Shown here: piece after piece, positions 1 through 9,357 of the stretch
Layout: every line of letters starts with the position of its first letter
Position numbering within the stretch: position 1 is the stretch's first letter
DNA from: an uncultured Rhizobiaceae group bacterium
Lineage (GTDB): Bacteria; Pseudomonadota; Alphaproteobacteria; Rhizobiales; Rhizobiaceae
NCBI GenBank assembly: GCA_937930635.1
Contig: CALHCF010000006.1
Coordinates: forward strand, 1-64,000
DNA: 64,000 nucleotides
Direction of reading: 5' to 3'
Notes under the pieces: model-generated
The model's input: the letters and a program-made list of their open reading frames with translations, nothing else
Databases searched by the model: none
Told to the model about the DNA's origin: nothing
Made by a program: the position numbers and the translations under genes

Positions 1-211
1 ACCCCACAATAAACGCCGCATAAAGCCCCACCAACGGATGAACGCCAGCCACAAAGGCAAAGGCCACAGCTTCCGGCACAAGAGCCAGTGCAACCGTAAG
101 TCCAGACAAAACCTCTGTCTTGATGCTGTCTGGCGTTAGAAAATCCGCCAGCGTCTTGCGACGTCCGGCAACAGCAAATCGTTCAGCAAACGCCCCCAGC
201 GTGGCTTTCAT
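1..211 (-). CDS. SulP-family anion transporter, N-terminal fragment (cut by window edge)
   Basis: Only the first 70 residues are in the window; the gene runs off the left edge. Members of this inner-membrane family move sulfate, bicarbonate or other anions, often with H+ or Na+. After a short cytoplasmic start ([20 protein letters not shown]) the sequence enters the characteristic first helix region, with [20 protein letters not shown] followed by [11 protein letters not shown]. This is the SulP signature around TM1-TM2. The substrate cannot be told from this fragment, and a C-terminal STAS domain would lie outside the window. It is divergent from the caspase-like gene at 498; about 285 bases of apparently non-coding DNA separate them. 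Confidence 0.85.
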   Translation of the reverse strand, partial: MKATLGAFAERFAVAGRRKTLADFLTPDSIKTEVLSGLTVALALVPEAVAFAFVAGVHPLVGLYAAFIVG

Positions 212-497
212 GCAATCGTCCGTTCTGTGGAGTGGGAATCAAAAGTCACGCAGTCCATAACCCAATATGCGCGATACCGATACTCTATAAGTGCAAAGCA
301 ACCATCGCAGACGCGCAAATGTGGTCGGGATTTACCAGAGGTGACCAAGGACAGAATGCGTCAAATTTATTCCCGGCGCAGATAAAGAGAACTGAATCAA
401 AATCTGTGAAGATTGCGTCAGCGGCATGAATCCATTTGCATAATCCCCCTCCTTCACACAGATTGCTGGAGCAGCAACAATCAAACGGGGGAAACTG

Positions 498-2516
498 ATG
501 CTGAGTTTGGGAATGGTCAGATCCCTTGGCCAGAGCAAAATATCCTGTGCTGTAACCACACTGTTTCTCTTTGTTGCGTTCTCAATTCTGTTGTCGGCAC
601 CGGGTGTCGCGGCTGGCAAGAAAATGGCGCTTGTCATTGGCAATGACGCTTATGAACAGGTTGCTGACCTTCAAAAGGCGGTCAACGATTCCCGCGCTAT
701 TGGCGATACGCTTGAATCCCAGGGCTTCACCGTGGTGCGCGGCGAAAATCTTTCGCGCCGGAACATGAACCAGACCATCGCCTCCTTCACCTCACGTCTG
801 GGACAGGGCGATGAAGCGGTTTTCTTTTTTGCCGGACACGGAGTTGAGATAGCGGGACAGAATTTCCTCTTGCCCACCGATATTCCCGCGGCTCAGGCCG
901 GTTCGGAAGACTTCGTGAAATCCGAATCGGTAGCCGTTGCGCAGGTGCTGGACAGCATACGCCGCCGTGGCCCCCGCGTTTCCATTCTCATTCTCGATGC
1001 CTGTCGGGACAACCCTTTTCCCAAACAGGGCACACGCAGTCTGGGCGGAACCCGTGGCTTTGTCGGCATGAACGCCCCCAAGGGTACGTTCATCATGTAT
1101 TCCGCCGGGGTTGGCCAGACGGCGCTGGACCGGCTATCCGACAATGATCCGCATCCAAATTCCGTCTTCACCCGCAGCCTCGTACCACTTTTGCAGGAAC
1201 CGAACCTACCGATCACCCGCCTGACCCGCCAGCTGCGCCGCAATGTTGAAAAGCTGGCGCAGACGGTCTCCCACCCCCAGCGCCCTGCCTATTATGATGA
1301 AATTACAGGCGACTTCTTTTTCAGGTCCACACCCACAAGTGTTGCTCCCCCAAAGCCCGATCCAATACCAAAACCCAAGCCCACCAACGCGTCTCAAGAC
1401 GAGGCTCGTCTGGCATGGGAGATCATCAAAGATTCAAAGCGTGTCAGTGATTTCGAGGCCTTCATAGATACCTTTGGCGGCACATTCTTTGCAAAGCTCG
1501 CCGCCAACAGGATCAAATATCTGGGGAAGGATGTTGCGGTTGTGAAGCCGGCAAGCCCCAAACCGGATACCGCAGGTCAACCTGTTCCTCCAAAACCGGC
1601 CGAGGTGGAGGCCCTTACTTTACCCGCAACATTCTGGCCGGTCGGTCCGTGGCCAGAGGGGATCGTCTTTGATGGTCAGTCCTTTTGGGTTGCCGAAAGC
1701 GGGCATCGCCAAATTGCGCAGTTGGGCCCTTCCAACGGGCAGATTATTTCACGCACCAGAGTCGGACGTTTGCCGGTGGATATGGCAGTCAACAGCGCCG
1801 GACAGATATACTCACTTGTCTATACGGATCAGTTGATCTGGTCGCAGCGTGCGGGACGCAAAGGCAGACGGTTTGCCCGCCTCAAGGACTATCCCGAAGG
1901 CCTGACGAATGATGATGAAACCCTGTGGGCGCTGGTGCTGCCTGAAGGTTCTTCCGCCTCCTCCAAGGTCGTAAGGCTTGACCAGAAAACTTCCGATGCC
2001 ATTGGCTCTTCAATTCTGGGCAGGAACGCATCGGGTATTGTCCTGGCCGGAAACTCCATTTGGGTCTCGCATGGTTTGGGCCCGGATGGTGGCCAGGTTA
2101 CGCAACTCAACCCCAGGACCCTTGATGTCACCCAGGTCCACACCACCGCCGATTCACTGTCCAACATTGCGGCCAACAGTTCCGGTGTTTTTGCGGCAGG
2201 CGGCGTGTGGGATCAGTCTGGAGTTGTCATAAAACTCGACCAGCAGACAGGCCAACAACTGGCCCGCACCGTACTTCCCGGCCAGTTCAGCTATTCCATC
2301 GCGGCAACAGAAAACCATGTTATCGTCGCTGGCTATCAGGGACGGATCTGGGTTCTGGATGCCAGCGATCTGACTTTGCGCCGTCAAATCGACATTGACG
2401 CCGGGCCGTTTCAGCCAAGAACCATCCTGCCAACATCTGACAGGTTGCTCATAACCACCCAACGCGGCCAAGGCGATGATGGCTCCGTCGTCGTGATTCA
2501 GAACTGGCAGCCCTGA
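498..2516 (+). CDS. Secreted caspase-like (peptidase C14) protein with C-terminal beta-propeller-like region
   Basis: A 672-residue protein. Residues about 16-39 form a signal peptide or anchor (hydrophobic, ending PGVAAG), so it is probably periplasmic. Residues 40-275 are a caspase/metacaspase-like domain: it opens KKMALVIGNDAY, has the catalytic His in FFAGHGVE (His114) and the catalytic Cys in LDACRDNPF (Cys169). A proline/lysine-rich linker (about 280-297) leads to a short helical repeat of the type often found in bacterial caspase-like proteins (about 300-343). After a second linker, residues 375-672 contain repeated GIVLAGNSIWV-like blades resembling streptogramin-lyase/NHL beta-propellers. 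Start at 498 is preceded by GGGGGAAA. Both catalytic residues are present, so it may be an active protease; its target is unknown. Confidence 0.85.
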   Translation: MLSLGMVRSLGQSKISCAVTTLFLFVAFSILLSAPGVAAGKKMALVIGNDAYEQVADLQKAVNDSRAIGDTLESQGFTVVRGENLSRRNMNQTIASFTSRLGQGDEAVFFFAGHGVEIAGQNFLLPTDIPAAQAGSEDFVKSESVAVAQVLDSIRRRGPRVSILILDACRDNPFPKQGTRSLGGTRGFVGMNAPKGTFIMYSAGVGQTALDRLSDNDPHPNSVFTRSLVPLLQEPNLPITRLTRQLRRNVEKLAQTVSHPQRPAYYDEITGDFFFRSTPTSVAPPKPDPIPKPKPTNASQDEARLAWEIIKDSKRVSDFEAFIDTFGGTFFAKLAANRIKYLGKDVAVVKPASPKPDTAGQPVPPKPAEVEALTLPATFWPVGPWPEGIVFDGQSFWVAESGHRQIAQLGPSNGQIISRTRVGRLPVDMAVNSAGQIYSLVYTDQLIWSQRAGRKGRRFARLKDYPEGLTNDDETLWALVLPEGSSASSKVVRLDQKTSDAIGSSILGRNASGIVLAGNSIWVSHGLGPDGGQVTQLNPRTLDVTQVHTTADSLSNIAANSSGVFAAGGVWDQSGVVIKLDQQTGQQLARTVLPGQFSYSIAATENHVIVAGYQGRIWVLDASDLTLRRQIDIDAGPFQPRTILPTSDRLLITTQRGQGDDGSVVVIQNWQP

Positions 2517-2575
2517 TAAACCGGTCTGGCCCTGTAAAAAACAGAGTCAAACCGGGGTCAAACCGAGGTCCGGGC

Positions 2576-4228
2576 CTAGCGACCCAGCGGCTTAAAGTGA
2601 ATACGCTTCGGCGTTAGAGCATTCTCGCCCAGCCGTGCAACTTTGTCTTTTTCATAGTCTTCGAAATTGCCTTCGAAATATTCGACATGACTGTCACCTT
2701 CAAAGGCCAGCATATGCGTTGCGAGACGGTCGAGGAACATCCTGTCATGCGAAATGATAACCGCGCAGCCCCCAAATTCCTCCAGTGCATCCTCAAGCGC
2801 TGAAAGCGTCTCGGTATCCAGATCGTTGGTCGGCTCATCGAGCAACAGAACATTGGCACCGGATTTCAGCATTTTTGCCAGATGCACCCGGTTGCGCTGA
2901 CCGCCCGACAAAGTGCCAACCTTCTGCTGTTGATCACCTTTGCGGAAATTGAACGATCCAACATAGGCCCGCGAATTGACTTCGTGTTTGCCCAGTTTGA
3001 TCACTTCCGCCCCACCGGAAATTTCTTCCCACACCGTTGCGTCCGGGTTCAATGAATCGCGGCTCTGGTCAACATAACCAAGCTTCACCGTATCGCCGAT
3101 GCGGATAGCTCCGCTATCGGGCCTTTCCTGCTCTGTGATCATCTTGAACAGGGTGGATTTACCCGCACCGTTAGGCCCAATAATGCCAACAATACCACCG
3201 GCAGGCAGTTTGAATGAAAGCCCGTCGATAAGCTGCTTATCACCAAACCCTTTGGAGATATTGTCGGCCTCGATCACAACCTGACCAAGCCGCTCGGCAA
3301 TCGGGATAACGATCTGCGTATCCGTTGGCTTGCGTTGATCAGCAGTTTCCACCAATTCATGATATTTGTTGATACGGGCTTTTGATTTCGCCTGGCGGGC
3401 TTTTGGACTCTGGCCCATCCACTCGCGCTCGCGTTCCAGTTGCCGCATACGGGCGTCCTGCTCGCGGCCTTCCTGGAGCATGCGTTTCTTCTTCTTTTCC
3501 AGATAGGCCGTGTAATTGCCTTCGTAGGGGATGCCCTGCCCCCGGTCGAGTTCCAGAATCCAGCCCGTCACATTGTCCAGGAAATAGCGGTCATGGGTGA
3601 CGATCATCACGGCACCCTTGAAATCACGCAGGTGCTTTTCAAGCCAGGAAACAGTTTCAGCATCGAGATGGTTGGTCGGTTCGTCGAGCAGAAGAAGGTC
3701 CGGCTCCGACAGCAGCAAACGGCACAGCGCGACCCGGCGGCGCTCACCGCCCGATAGTGGTTTGACATCTGCATCCGGCGGCGGACAGCGCAAGGCATCC
3801 ATCGCCATGTCAACCTTGGCATCGAGATCCCAAAGGCCCTCGGCATCAATCTGATCCTGAAGCTTCGCACCTTCATCGGCAGTTTCGTCAGAATAGTTCA
3901 TCATCAACTCATTGTATCGGTCGATGATCGCCGTCTTTTCTTTCAGGCCATCCATTACATTCTCGCGGACAGTCTTCTCACCATCAAGCTGCGGCTCCTG
4001 CTCCAGATAGCCAACCTTTGCACCATCCGCCGCCCAGGCTTCGCCCTGCCATTCGGTGTCGAGTCCTGCCATAATCTTGAGCAGGGTCGATTTACCGGCA
4101 CCATTGGGACCAAGCACCCCGATTTTGGCATCGGGGTAAAAAGACAGGTGCACATTGTCGAGGACCTTTTTGCCACCCGTATAGGTCTTGGTGAGACCCT
4201 GCATATGATAGATAAACTGACGTGCCAT
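2576..4228 (-). CDS. ettA: Energy-dependent translational throttle protein EttA (ABC-F ATPase)
   Basis: A 550-residue cytoplasmic ABC-F protein with two ATPase cassettes and no membrane segments. EttA binds the ribosomal E site and gates entry into elongation according to ATP/ADP. Cassette 1: Walker A GPNGAGKST at residues 40-48, LSGGE at 158-162, LLLLDEPTNHLD near 178-189. A charged linker (about 235-300, the P-site tRNA interaction motif region) follows. Cassette 2: GPNGAGKST at 351-359, LSGGQ at 440-444, LLLDEPTNDLD near 461-471. I chose ATG 4228 because MARQFIYHMQGLTKTY matches the family start and the length is close to the usual 555; an open frame continues upstream to 4363 without family similarity. 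It converges with the caspase-like gene, 59 bases away. Confidence 0.95.
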   Translation of the reverse strand: MARQFIYHMQGLTKTYTGGKKVLDNVHLSFYPDAKIGVLGPNGAGKSTLLKIMAGLDTEWQGEAWAADGAKVGYLEQEPQLDGEKTVRENVMDGLKEKTAIIDRYNELMMNYSDETADEGAKLQDQIDAEGLWDLDAKVDMAMDALRCPPPDADVKPLSGGERRRVALCRLLLSEPDLLLLDEPTNHLDAETVSWLEKHLRDFKGAVMIVTHDRYFLDNVTGWILELDRGQGIPYEGNYTAYLEKKKKRMLQEGREQDARMRQLEREREWMGQSPKARQAKSKARINKYHELVETADQRKPTDTQIVIPIAERLGQVVIEADNISKGFGDKQLIDGLSFKLPAGGIVGIIGPNGAGKSTLFKMITEQERPDSGAIRIGDTVKLGYVDQSRDSLNPDATVWEEISGGAEVIKLGKHEVNSRAYVGSFNFRKGDQQQKVGTLSGGQRNRVHLAKMLKSGANVLLLDEPTNDLDTETLSALEDALEEFGGCAVIISHDRMFLDRLATHMLAFEGDSHVEYFEGNFEDYEKDKVARLGENALTPKRIHFKPLGR

Positions 4229-4374
4229 GGAAGCAGTTCTCCGCGTTATAGGCGCTGGACACAAGCCGGAGCGAAATGTCTGGAAAATGTGGGGCTGGTT
4301 TAGGGGCTTCGCTCGCTGAAAACAAGATGATAGGTCGGTTAAAAAGGCCGTTCCGTGAGGCAAAAGACATCACC

Positions 4375-4839
4375 ATGATCACGCCGACAAATTCAGTAAC
4401 GGTAAAGTGCATCAAAACACCCGAAGACCGCCCCCCTCAGGCAGAAGTCATCAACACTGGATCAGCCACCGGTGTCGTGATTGACGGCGCAAACCTGGAA
4501 GCGGCTCTTCAGGTCGAAGGGGGTGTTGTACTCATTCTCAACAACGACTGCCCCATGGAAGAAAGCCTCGACATCCATTATCTCGACCATAATTTCACCA
4601 AACGCGATCAGCTGACAATTTTCATGATGTACGGAACCGGAGTTTTCAGTGATTTGCGGATCATCGACGGATCGACGTTTAGCTTTTCATTTTTCAAAAA
4701 ACCCGAACGCTGCCAGATACGCATCCGCAAGAAGCCCGCATGGCGCATCCCCTTTTCACTTCCCTCACTCCAGCTGGTCACCCGACCAATGGGCACCCAA
4801 AAATGGATGGACATCACCACCCGGCAGCGTGTGAACTAA
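4375..4839 (+). CDS. Conserved hypothetical protein
   Basis: A 154-residue soluble-looking protein with no signal peptide and no motif I can assign. It is mostly beta-strand-like, with paired aromatic/hydrophobic stretches (STFSFSFFKK) and basic residues toward the C terminus. I took the ATG at 4375 (MITPTNSVTVKC), preceded by GTGAGGC. The open frame reaches 4276, and the extra residues would overlap the ettA upstream region. It lies 33 bases before an SDR gene on the same strand, so the two may be co-transcribed. Being divergent from ettA is not informative about function. Confidence 0.6.
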   Translation: MITPTNSVTVKCIKTPEDRPPQAEVINTGSATGVVIDGANLEAALQVEGGVVLILNNDCPMEESLDIHYLDHNFTKRDQLTIFMMYGTGVFSDLRIIDGSTFSFSFFKKPERCQIRIRKKPAWRIPFSLPSLQLVTRPMGTQKWMDITTRQRVN

Positions 4840-4872
4840 AAGCCCCTCGCAACACCATTGAGGAACTGCAAT

Positions 4873-5568
4873 ATGACAACAGCCCTTATCGTTGGCGCCG
4901 GTTCCGGCCTCTCCGCATCTTTGGCGCGCAAATTTAGCGAGCGCGGCCATGACGTTTTTCTGGCTGCCCGCGACACAGAAAAACTGGCCGGCCTGGCCGC
5001 AGAAACCGGCGCCCGCACTTTGCAATGCGACGCCTCCAATCGCGATTCCATGGCAGCTGTTTTTGAAGCTCTGGACACCGCCGCCTCGCCAATCGAAATC
5101 GCGGTTTACAATCCCTCCGCCCGCGTGCGCGGTGGCATCGAAGAACTGGACCCGCAGGCCGTTCAGGACGCCATCATGGTAACAGCCTTTGGTGCGTTCC
5201 TGATGGCGCAACAGGCGGCCAGACGTATGGTGCCCAATGGATCCGGCACCATTCTTTTCACCGGCGCGTCGGCTGGTGTGAAGGGCTATCCCTTGTCCGC
5301 CCCCTTTGCGATGGGGAAATTTGCACTCCGCGGCCTTTGCCAGTCGCTTGCCCGCGAATTGCATCCCAAAGGGGTCCATGTCGGCCACTTTGTTATTGAT
5401 GGCGGGATTGAGAACGCCAGCCGACCCGAAAGAATTTCGCCTGCAGACAACCCCGATTCCATGCTTGACCCCGATGCCATTGCCGACTCATATCTTCACT
5501 TCATTGATCAACCCAGATCAAGCTGGGCCTGGGAAATTGAACTTCGCCCATGGGTAGAGAAATTTTGA
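4873..5568 (+). CDS. Short-chain dehydrogenase/reductase (SDR) family protein
   Basis: A 231-residue Rossmann-fold protein. The nucleotide-binding motif is VGAGSGLSASLA near the N terminus, followed by FLAARDTEKL. The segment where classical SDRs carry Ser-Tyr-Lys reads TGASAGVKGYPLSAPFAMGK. The Ser is present, but the Tyr position looks to be Phe (PFAMGK), so catalysis may be weak or absent. Similar atypical SDRs are common in alphaproteobacteria and their substrates are unknown. I chose ATG 4873 (MTTALIVGAG), with GAGG ten bases upstream, over a TTG at 4858. Confidence 0.8.
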   Translation: MTTALIVGAGSGLSASLARKFSERGHDVFLAARDTEKLAGLAAETGARTLQCDASNRDSMAAVFEALDTAASPIEIAVYNPSARVRGGIEELDPQAVQDAIMVTAFGAFLMAQQAARRMVPNGSGTILFTGASAGVKGYPLSAPFAMGKFALRGLCQSLARELHPKGVHVGHFVIDGGIENASRPERISPADNPDSMLDPDAIADSYLHFIDQPRSSWAWEIELRPWVEKF

Positions 5569-5639
5569 TAATACTGTTTTTTAGCAAAGGTTTATGCAAT
5601 ATGCGTACAGGCTGGGCCGACACGATCAGGGAAACATAA

Positions 5640-6566
5640 ATGGCCTGGACCAACCACAAACTGACCCGCCAGGACGGTGCTGCTCTCAACTATCACCATG
5701 CGATACCCAACGGACAAATAAAGGCCGTGGTGCAGATCAATCATGGCATGGCCGAACATTCCGCACGCTACGAGCGCTTTGCCAACGCTCTGGCCATTGC
5801 CGGCTATGCCAGTTACGCCCACGATCACCGCGGCCATGGCGCGACCGTCGCACCGGGTTCCGCGCAGGGTCATTTTGCAGGCAATGGTGGTTGGCAGATC
5901 ATTCTTGATGACGTGCTGGCGGTGAACAATCGGATTCAAAGTGATCACCCCGGCATCCCCATCATCTGTTTCGGCCACTCAATGGGTTCAATCATGGCCC
6001 TCAACCACATCCTGCGTCAGCCTGACACCATCGCCGCTGCAATACTGTGCAACAGCGGGGCAGATGCAAATCTTCTGACAACCGTATTTCGCACCCTCTT
6101 GAAAATTCAACGCATGTTCAAAGGGTCGGACGTACCAAGCGGACTGGCAAAAAAACTCTCCTTCGAAACCTGGAACAAGGTCTTTACCCCCAATCGCACC
6201 GAGTTTGACTGGCTGTCACGCGACGAGGCGGAAGTGGATAAATACATCAAGGATCCCTTGTGCGGGTTTGATGTTTCAATCGGCCTTTGGCTTGACGTGC
6301 TTGAGGGCATTTCTTTTGGTGCCGATGACACCAATCTCGCACAGCTGCCAGAGGAGCTTCCGGTCTTCCTTTTGGCTGGAGGTGCCGATCCCTGTACGGA
6401 AAACGGTAAGGCCATGGCCAACATCAGCACACGAATGAAAGGCCGCGCAATGAGCGATGTAACCCTGTCCATTCTGCCCGATACCCGACATGAGAGCCTC
6501 AACGAGACAAACCGTGACGAAACCACAGCCGCGCTGATCTCCTGGCTGGATGCCCGCTTTGGCTGA
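5640..6566 (+). CDS. Alpha/beta hydrolase, lysophospholipase/monoacylglycerol lipase type
   Basis: A 308-residue cytoplasmic hydrolase of the serine aminopeptidase/lysophospholipase-like subgroup. It shows the subgroup's opening pattern VVQINHGMAEHSARYERFA, the HDHRGHG turn, the nucleophile elbow CFGHSMGS and a late catalytic-His region (PDTRHESLNE). By family knowledge these hydrolyse acyl esters such as monoacylglycerols or lysophospholipids; the substrate is not determinable here. It starts at ATG 5640 and lies 71 bases after the SDR gene, in the same direction. Confidence 0.85.
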   Translation: MAWTNHKLTRQDGAALNYHHAIPNGQIKAVVQINHGMAEHSARYERFANALAIAGYASYAHDHRGHGATVAPGSAQGHFAGNGGWQIILDDVLAVNNRIQSDHPGIPIICFGHSMGSIMALNHILRQPDTIAAAILCNSGADANLLTTVFRTLLKIQRMFKGSDVPSGLAKKLSFETWNKVFTPNRTEFDWLSRDEAEVDKYIKDPLCGFDVSIGLWLDVLEGISFGADDTNLAQLPEELPVFLLAGGADPCTENGKAMANISTRMKGRAMSDVTLSILPDTRHESLNETNRDETTAALISWLDARFG

Positions 6567-6733
6567 GGAGGTTTGCTGTCGATAACCGGCTTCGGCAAAC
6601 GTGTCTGGAAGGCTCTCCGGCCCGTCAAAAATATCTCTTACTCGTGAACAGCCGTGTCTTGTCGCCAGAGCAAGGAAATGGAACAATTACTTACGAAGTT
6701 AAGTATCTCTGATTCTCGAATGGAAACCACACC

Positions 6734-7123
6734 ATGCCCACCCGTAATTTGAAAAGACTTGCTACTGCCATGCTGACCGCAGCATCGCTTTTCCTCACCA
6801 CTCTGCCTGCGCTGGCCGCAAGCGGTACATTCAAGGGCATCAACAATCACACGGTTTCAGGTGCTGTTAGCGTCGAAAAACGCGGCGATGAATATGTCAT
6901 TGTCCTGGGCACCGACTTTGATTTCGATGGCGCTCCAGACCCGCGCATCGCTTTTGGCAATGACGGGAAATACGCCAAGGGTACCGATTTCAAACTGCTG
7001 AAAGCCGACAAGGGTGCACAGGAATATGTGGTTCCCAAGGAAATTGACCCCAGCAAGTTCAATGAAGTTCACATCTGGTGCCGCAAATTCACCGTTGGTC
7101 TGGCTATCGCGAAGCTTAAATAG
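6734..7123 (+). CDS. Secreted DM13-domain protein
   Basis: A 129-residue exported protein. A signal peptide covers residues 1-28 (positive start, hydrophobic core, cleavage after PALA). The rest is one DM13-type domain: DFDGAPDPRIAFGND, then a segment like AQEYVVPKEIDPSKFNEVHIWC, ending in FTVGLAIAKLK. The conserved Asp-Pro, the 'Y-x-VP' and the 'IWC' cysteine are typical of DM13. These domains occur in eukaryotic and bacterial extracellular proteins and have been proposed to bind redox partners or cytochrome-like modules; the role here is unknown. Confidence 0.8.
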   Translation: MPTRNLKRLATAMLTAASLFLTTLPALAASGTFKGINNHTVSGAVSVEKRGDEYVIVLGTDFDFDGAPDPRIAFGNDGKYAKGTDFKLLKADKGAQEYVVPKEIDPSKFNEVHIWCRKFTVGLAIAKLK

Positions 7124-7154
7124 ACTAGACACCTTATACGAGGTCCGGGGGGAC

Positions 7155-7218
7155 ACCTGGCACCGACAGTTAAAAAATGTACTCTGAAGATTCCTTTTTT
7201 ACCTTGTCGGTGCCAGGT
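7155..7218. repeat. Perfect 14-base inverted repeat with 36-base loop
   Basis: The left arm ACCTGGCACCGACA (7155-7168) and right arm TGTCGGTGCCAGGT (7205-7218) are exact reverse complements. The arms resemble GC-rich palindromic intergenic elements (REP-like) that are mobilised by REP-associated transposases in other proteobacteria. Unusually, the loop carries the ATG assigned to the next gene (7177), so the right arm would be translated. Confidence 0.75.
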
Positions 7219-7575
7219 CAATTCGGCCTGCTTCTGCTTTCAACTATCGTGGCCGCGATCACGCTCTATATAGCGTGGCGGGTCACCCGTGGGCGGCATT
7301 GGACCCTGCGCATCCTGGCTGCGCTGATACTGTTCTTTGCCTTTGAATGGTTTTCGCCGCAGATCTACTACACTTACTATATTTTCCTGCTTGGTGTGCC
7401 CTGGCAAAGTGTCATCCAAACCCCGCCAACACCGTTTGATCTTGGCCAGCTGATGACATTCACCGGAACCGCCAACATGTCTCAACATTCACGCGGAATT
7501 CTGGGCTGGGCTCTCGTGATCACCGCGCTCATGAACACCCGCCCCAAACAGGCTGGCGTCGAAACCCGCTCTTAA
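7177..7575 (+). CDS. Small integral membrane protein of unknown function
   Basis: A 132-residue protein with three hydrophobic segments (roughly residues 14-35, 43-72 including WFSPQIYYTYYIFLLG, and 106-120). I recognise no family. The true start is uncertain: ATG 7177 sits in the loop of an inverted repeat, and the first dozen residues are encoded by repeat sequence. No ribosome-binding site is obvious, so a downstream start could be used. Its stop codon overlaps the stop of the convergent CoA-transferase gene by four bases. Confidence 0.55.
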   Translation: MYSEDSFFTLSVPGQFGLLLLSTIVAAITLYIAWRVTRGRHWTLRILAALILFFAFEWFSPQIYYTYYIFLLGVPWQSVIQTPPTPFDLGQLMTFTGTANMSQHSRGILGWALVITALMNTRPKQAGVETRS

Positions 7576-8795
7576 ACGATTCCCTTCGTCTTCAACTGAG
7601 CAACCTTGTCGGCGCTGTAACCCAGCACGCGCGTCAGCACATCTTCGGTATCCTCACCAAGAACAGGAGGTGCCTTGCGGTATTCAACCGGCGTATCAGA
7701 GAATTTCAGAGGATTGGCGATCCCCGGCACGGAGCCGGCCTGCGGATGATCAAGCTCAATCTTCATTCCCCGTGCAAGCACTTGCGGGTCTTCAAACACC
7801 TGCTCGATAGTGTTGATAGGACAGGCTGGAACATTGTTGTTTGGCAGCATGTCGAGCCAATAAGCCGCCGGTTTCTCTTGCGTTCTGGCAGCGATTTCAT
7901 CTTTCAGGATCGCACGGTTCTTTACACGTTGCGGGTTGGTTGAGAAACGGTCATCCCCGGCCAGATCTTCGCGCCCTATTACCCGGCATAAATCCTGAAA
8001 CTGCGTATCATTGCCAACTGCGATCACAATGGGAGCATCAGAGGTGGGAAAAGGCTGATAAGGCGCAAGATTGGGATGCCAGTCACCCGTTCGGCCCGGC
8101 ACTCGGCCGGTAATGAGGTGATTGAACCCCTGATTTACCAGCCCCGCCACCTGCGTATCAAGAAGCGCTACATCAATATGCTGCCCCTCTCCACTCTTCT
8201 CCCGATGATAGAGCGCTGAAAGCAAACCGACAGCGCCCATCAACCCGGTTTGCAGGTCACAGATACCAACACCAACCCGCATGGGGCCTGCGCCGGGATC
8301 ACCGTCTTCATGACCGGTAATGCTCATCAAACCAGCCCGCGCCTGAATGAGATAATCATAACCAGGTTGCGCCGCGTCCGGGCCGGTCTGGCCAAAACCA
8401 GTAATCGACAGATAGAGCAGCCTTGGATTGATCGCCTTCAGGCTTGCATAGTCCAGCCCCATTTTTTCAAGGCCGCCCACTTTGAAATTCTCGACAAGGA
8501 AATCGGCATCCCTGACCAGTTCACGCACAATATCCGCCCCCTCCCTGGACGCAATATCGAGCGTCAGCGAATACTTGCCGCGATTGGCAGCAAGATAATA
8601 CCCCGCTTCCCTGGTCTCATTGCCATCTTCATCCAGCAGCCATGGCGGCCCCCACTGGCGGGTGTCATCACCTCTTCCCGGCCTTTCGATTTTGATCACT
8701 TCCGCACCCAGATCGGCCAAAATTTGCGTCATGGTCGGTCCGGCAAGAATACGTGACAGATCGACAACCCGAAGACCGCTCAAAGGTCCACTCAT
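7572..8795 (-). CDS. CaiB/BaiF family (family III) CoA-transferase
   Basis: A 407-residue cytoplasmic enzyme. It has the family III opening MSGPLSGLRVVDLSRILAGP, followed by LADLGAEVIKIERPGRGDDTR. The catalytic Asp lies in the segment GYDYLIQARAGLMSITG. These enzymes move CoA between acyl-CoA and a free carboxylic acid through an aspartyl-CoA thioester. The acceptor is not evident. ATG 8795 is supported by GGGAGAAG upstream; a longer frame to 8858 adds unrelated residues. It is divergent from paaI, which suggests a shared role in acyl-CoA metabolism. Confidence 0.9.
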   Translation of the reverse strand: MSGPLSGLRVVDLSRILAGPTMTQILADLGAEVIKIERPGRGDDTRQWGPPWLLDEDGNETREAGYYLAANRGKYSLTLDIASREGADIVRELVRDADFLVENFKVGGLEKMGLDYASLKAINPRLLYLSITGFGQTGPDAAQPGYDYLIQARAGLMSITGHEDGDPGAGPMRVGVGICDLQTGLMGAVGLLSALYHREKSGEGQHIDVALLDTQVAGLVNQGFNHLITGRVPGRTGDWHPNLAPYQPFPTSDAPIVIAVGNDTQFQDLCRVIGREDLAGDDRFSTNPQRVKNRAILKDEIAARTQEKPAAYWLDMLPNNNVPACPINTIEQVFEDPQVLARGMKIELDHPQAGSVPGIANPLKFSDTPVEYRKAPPVLGEDTEDVLTRVLGYSADKVAQLKTKGIV

Positions 8796-8914
8796 GATAC
8801 TTCTCCCTGTTGCAGCGCAACATGTTTTGGAACTAGTCTCTCCATACCCTGCTCCCATGGGCTCGAACAGACCTCACTGGGGCACACCCTTCAATTCCAG
8901 TTCAGGAAAACGAA

Positions 8915-9343
8915 ATGAACGAAGAAGCGTTAGCAAAGGCCTGCGCCGAGAAGATGTGGAACGACGACAACGCCAGTCAGGCCCTCGGCATGATACTTGA
9001 GGAGGTGCGGCTGGGTTACACGCGCATGTCCATGCCGGTTCGCGACGATATGCTAAACGGCCACAAGATCGCCCATGGCGGGTTTATTTTCACCCTCGCT
9101 GATTCAACTTTCGCTTTCGCCTGCAACACACGAAACAGGTTGACCGTGGCGCAGCATTGTAACGTCACCTTCATTGCACCGGGCAAAGCCGGAGACGTGC
9201 TGACGGCCGAAGCTGTCGAACGCCATCGGATGGAACGGTCGGGGGTCTATGACGTGACGGTCAAAAACCAGAACAACGAGTTGATTGCTGAGTTCCGCGG
9301 ACACTCCCGAACGCTAAAGCCACAGCACTTCCCCGATGCTTGA
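8915..9343 (+). CDS. paaI: PaaI-family hotdog acyl-CoA thioesterase
   Basis: A 142-residue hotdog-fold protein. It has the PaaI hallmark HGGFIFTLADSTFAFACN, in which the His-Gly-Gly and the Asp of the long helix form the thioesterase active site. It continues with NVTFIAPGKAGDVLTAEAVE. PaaI hydrolyses ring-hydroxylated phenylacetyl-CoA and rescues CoA in phenylacetate breakdown. No other paa genes are in the window, so the physiological substrate may differ. AGGAAAACGA precedes ATG 8915. Confidence 0.88.
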   Translation: MNEEALAKACAEKMWNDDNASQALGMILEEVRLGYTRMSMPVRDDMLNGHKIAHGGFIFTLADSTFAFACNTRNRLTVAQHCNVTFIAPGKAGDVLTAEAVERHRMERSGVYDVTVKNQNNELIAEFRGHSRTLKPQHFPDA

Positions 9344-9357
9344 ACCGTTTGGCCGAC

